From positions 1 to 7,521 of the forward strand of contig CAVHDO010000081.1 of assembly GCA_963634795.1 (NCBI GenBank): a stretch of DNA of 7,521 bases, written 5' to 3'. Numbering within the stretch: the first letter of the stretch is position 1; each line of letters opens with the position of its first letter. Origin of the DNA: UBA1822 sp963634795. GTDB lineage: Bacteria; Bacillota; Negativicutes; Veillonellales; Dialisteraceae. This document shows, in pieces, positions 5,778-7,521 of the stretch. Under the pieces are notes generated by a model. That model had not been told where the DNA came from and did no database searches. It was given only the letters and a program-made list of their open reading frames with translations. Position numbers and translations under genes: made by a program.

Positions 5778-6965
5778 ATGTTTATCGGCATTTCCGTCAT
5801 TTTGGTTCTGATGGCCATGGGCGGTATCATTGCCTATCTGGGCGACAAGATCGGGACAAGAGTCGGGAAACGGCGCTTGACCCTCTTTGGCCTGCGCCCG
5901 AAATACACCTCCGTCATCATTACCATTCTGTCCGGGATTTTTATCGCCTGCCTGACCGTGGCGACCCTCGCCGTTTTGAATGAAAATGTCCGCGTCGCCC
6001 TTTTCGGTCTGTCCAAACTTCATGCGGAAATGGATCGGCTCAACGAAGATATTGCGGCCAAAAACGAAGCCCTGTCGCAAGGCGAGAAACTGTTGCACGC
6101 GAAAAACGCGGAAATCGAGCAGATGACGGGACGCCTGACGACCGTCACCGATGAACTTTCCCAAGTCGAAAATCAAAGAAACAATATGCAGGCGCAACTT
6201 TCCGTCGTCGAAGACGCTTATGAAAAAGCCAAAGCCGACATCAAGACCTCCGCGGATGAAATCAAAGCGCTGGAAGCGACGAAAACCGAGCTCTCCGGAA
6301 ACATCGAAAAACTCAATGAAGAAAGAGAAATTTTGATCAACAGCATTTCCGCCATTCGCGAAGGCACCGTTATTTTCCGCGCGGGGCAAGTCATCAATAC
6401 CGCCGTCGTCGACGCGCATATGGATAAAGAAACGGCGGCCGGCGTCTTGGCGAATATTTTGAACGACATCAACGGTGCGCTTTGCGAAAGACTCAGCGTG
6501 CAAGACAAAAATGCCATCCTGGTGCGCGTCCGTCCCGAAGATTTTGAAAAAGCCGTCACCGACATCACCGACGCCGAGAACAGCCAGCTCATTCGCATTA
6601 TGGCAGCGGGCAATATCATTCTCGGAGAATCCGCCGTCGTTACCTTTGACATTCATGATGACGTGACCATTTATAAAGAAGGAAATGTGATTCTCGAAAA
6701 AGATTTGGATGAATACAAAGAATTTCAAAATTTGGACCTGAAACTCCTTCGTTTCCTGAAAGAAGTGAACCAAGTCTCGCAAGAAAAAGGCGTGCTTCCC
6801 GATCCCATCACCGGAAATGTCGGCGAGCTCGACAGCCGCGAAATGATGGACACCTTGCAGCGCATTCATGATTTGGCCGGAAAGTGCATCCTGCGCGCCA
6901 TCGCCAAAAAAGACGTCACGACCGCCGGCCCCGTCATCATTACCGTCAAGGTCATCCCGCAATGA
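5778..6965 (+). CDS. DUF3084 membrane coiled-coil protein
   Basis: A 395-residue protein of the DUF3084 family, whose biochemical function is not known to me. It has two transmembrane segments (about 1-20 and 46-67) around a short, strongly basic loop with GDKIGTRVGKRRLTLFGLRP (22-41), which I take as the family signature. A long coiled coil follows (about 75-192, rich in E, K, Q, N with heptad leucines). The C-terminal domain (about 193-395) has VIFRAGQ (198-204), VRVRPEDF (249-256) and VIITVKVIP (386-394). By the positive-inside rule the basic loop is cytoplasmic, so the coiled coil and C-terminal domain should lie in the periplasm. The gene lies 57 bases after the permease gene and overlaps the next gene by four bases (ATGA). 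Its position in an LPS transport operon suggests an envelope role, but that is inference from context. Confidence 0.85.
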   Translation: MFIGISVILVLMAMGGIIAYLGDKIGTRVGKRRLTLFGLRPKYTSVIITILSGIFIACLTVATLAVLNENVRVALFGLSKLHAEMDRLNEDIAAKNEALSQGEKLLHAKNAEIEQMTGRLTTVTDELSQVENQRNNMQAQLSVVEDAYEKAKADIKTSADEIKALEATKTELSGNIEKLNEEREILINSISAIREGTVIFRAGQVINTAVVDAHMDKETAAGVLANILNDINGALCERLSVQDKNAILVRVRPEDFEKAVTDITDAENSQLIRIMAAGNIILGESAVVTFDIHDDVTIYKEGNVILEKDLDEYKEFQNLDLKLLRFLKEVNQVSQEKGVLPDPITGNVGELDSREMMDTLQRIHDLAGKCILRAIAKKDVTTAGPVIITVKVIPQ

Positions 6966-7372
6966 TTCTCGCCATCGATCCCGGAAGCGCGAAGACCGGC
7001 GCGGCTCTCGTCGAAGAAGACGGACGCTGCGTCAGAAAACGCATTCTTCCGACAGAAAATTTGGAAACGGAACTTTTGAAATTTTTGCAAACAGATCGTC
7101 CGCGTGTCATCGTCATGGGAAACGGAACGCACCACCGAGAAATGCAAAAGCGCGTGGAAACATTGTTGCAAAAAGAAAATATCGACATTCCCGTGGAAAT
7201 TGTCGATGAAAAGCACACGACAGAAATGGGAGAAGCCCGTTGGAAGAAAGAACACCCGGCCAAAGGCGTGACCCGCTTCCTGCCGGACGGCCTTCGCTCT
7301 CCCGATGAACCGGTCGACGATTACGTCGCATGGATTTTGGGAGAAATTTACTTGAAAGAGAAAAATAAATAA
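6962..7372 (+). CDS. RNase H-fold YqgF/RuvC-like nuclease
   Basis: A small 136-residue protein with the RNase H-like fold of the RuvC/YqgF (RuvX) group, whose members are Holliday-junction or pre-16S rRNA processing nucleases. The N-terminal strand MILAIDPGSAKTG carries D6. The second strand region IVMGNGT (50-56) is typical, VDEKHTT (81-87) supplies E83, and DDYVAWILGE (119-128) supplies D119/D120, which completes an acidic D-E-D active site. The length fits a YqgF-like protein (about 138). It differs from standard YqgF in the RFLPDGLRSPDEPVDD segment near the C-terminus, so it may be a separate subfamily rather than the housekeeping RuvX. The ATG at 6962 overlaps the DUF3084 stop (ATGA), which predicts coupled translation. 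An in-frame upstream ATG at 6884 would add 26 residues encoded inside the DUF3084 gene and is not credible. Confidence 0.8.
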   Translation: MILAIDPGSAKTGAALVEEDGRCVRKRILPTENLETELLKFLQTDRPRVIVMGNGTHHREMQKRVETLLQKENIDIPVEIVDEKHTTEMGEARWKKEHPAKGVTRFLPDGLRSPDEPVDDYVAWILGEIYLKEKNK

Positions 7373-7374
7373 AG

Positions 7375-7405
7375 AAGTCTTTTCCGAAAAGGAGAAGACT
7401 TTTTT
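7375..7405 (+). terminator. Intrinsic terminator of the lpt/DUF3084 operon
   Basis: An 11-pair stem (AAGTCTTTTCC with GGAGAAGACTT, one G-U pair) around a GAAAA loop at 7375-7401 runs into a run of six T (7400-7405). It begins three bases after the nuclease stop codon and closes the transcription unit. Confidence 0.9.
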
Positions 7406-7480
7406 GGTGCTGAAAATGAAATGATGAGAGCGGGAAAAATTGTCTGGAAAACTTTTTTCGAAAAATTTTCAAAAAAGTAT
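7406..7480. other. A/T-rich intergenic stretch before the right-edge promoter
   Basis: No gene is seen. From about 7448 the sequence is dominated by A and T runs, including an imperfect inverted repeat with ACTTTTTT (7451-7458) and AAAAAAGT (7471-7478) as arms. Placed directly upstream of the -35 box, these tracts could act as an UP element for RNA polymerase or as a protein-binding site. Confidence 0.5.
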
Positions 7481-7509
7481 TTGACAAACTTTCTTGCCCG
7501 TGATAAGAT
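7481..7509 (+). promoter_or_regulatory. Strong sigma-A (sigma-70 type) promoter at the right edge
   Basis: A perfect -35 box TTGACA (7481-7486), a 17-bp spacer, and a -10 box TAAGAT (7504-7509) preceded by TG at 7501-7502 (extended -10). Transcription would start near 7515-7517 and read out of the window. A/T tracts lie just upstream. The near-consensus boxes, the A/T tracts and the GC-rich bases right after the start resemble stable-RNA promoters, but the transcript is not visible. Confidence 0.85.
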
Positions 7510-7521
7510 ACTCTACGCCGC

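Noticed and set aside
6884..6961. N-terminal extension of the nuclease from an upstream ATG
   Set aside because: It would add 26 mostly basic and histidine-rich residues read out of frame within the DUF3084 gene. The family begins at the MILAIDPG strand, and the ATGA overlap gives a natural start.
5724..6962. Long open frame on the - strand opposite the DUF3084 gene (412 codons)
   Set aside because: It is an exact antisense shadow of a gene with a good ribosome binding site and a coherent domain layout. The product has no recognisable motif.

Overview
The window looks like a lipopolysaccharide (LPS) assembly locus from a diderm member of the Firmicutes, most likely Negativicutes (Veillonella/Selenomonas/Megasphaera/Dialister relatives). 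Outer-membrane LPS genes (Kdo synthesis, lipid A acylation, Lpt transport) are combined with strong Firmicutes-type AAGGAG ribosome binding sites. The transport permease is present as one gene, and a DUF3084 protein closes the LPS cluster. The taxon is an inference; no rRNA or tRNA gene is present to confirm it. All eight genes and gene fragments read on the + strand.

Left part (1-1495): kdsD, cut at the window edge, overlaps kdsC by one base. Together they supply Kdo: ribulose-5-phosphate to arabinose-5-phosphate (KdsD), and, after the unseen KdsA step, Kdo-8-phosphate to Kdo (KdsC). A 166-bp intergenic stretch (1496-1661) follows. It holds two different 7-nt tandem repeats, two small hairpins and a probable terminator, so it separates two transcription units.

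Middle (1662-5720): an LpxL/HtrB-type lipid A acyltransferase overlaps lptC. A 405-base run of N (2925-3329) then removes the end of lptC and the start of lptA. The rest of lptA, the ATPase gene lptB and one LptF/LptG-family permease gene follow. This is the inner-membrane and periplasmic part of the LPS export bridge, next to the enzyme that completes lipid A.

Right part (5721-7521): a DUF3084 protein (two membrane helices, a long coiled coil and a C-terminal domain predicted to be periplasmic) overlaps by four bases a small RNase H-fold YqgF/RuvC-like nuclease. A clear intrinsic terminator (7375-7405) ends the unit. At the very end sits a near-consensus sigma-A promoter (TTGACA, 17 bp, TAAGAT with an extended -10) preceded by A/T tracts, which drives something outside the window.

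The least explained element is the DUF3084-nuclease pair attached to the LPS transport operon. Other points worth attention are the lone permease gene, the heptamer repeats, and a change of G/C strand bias inside the co-directional operon.
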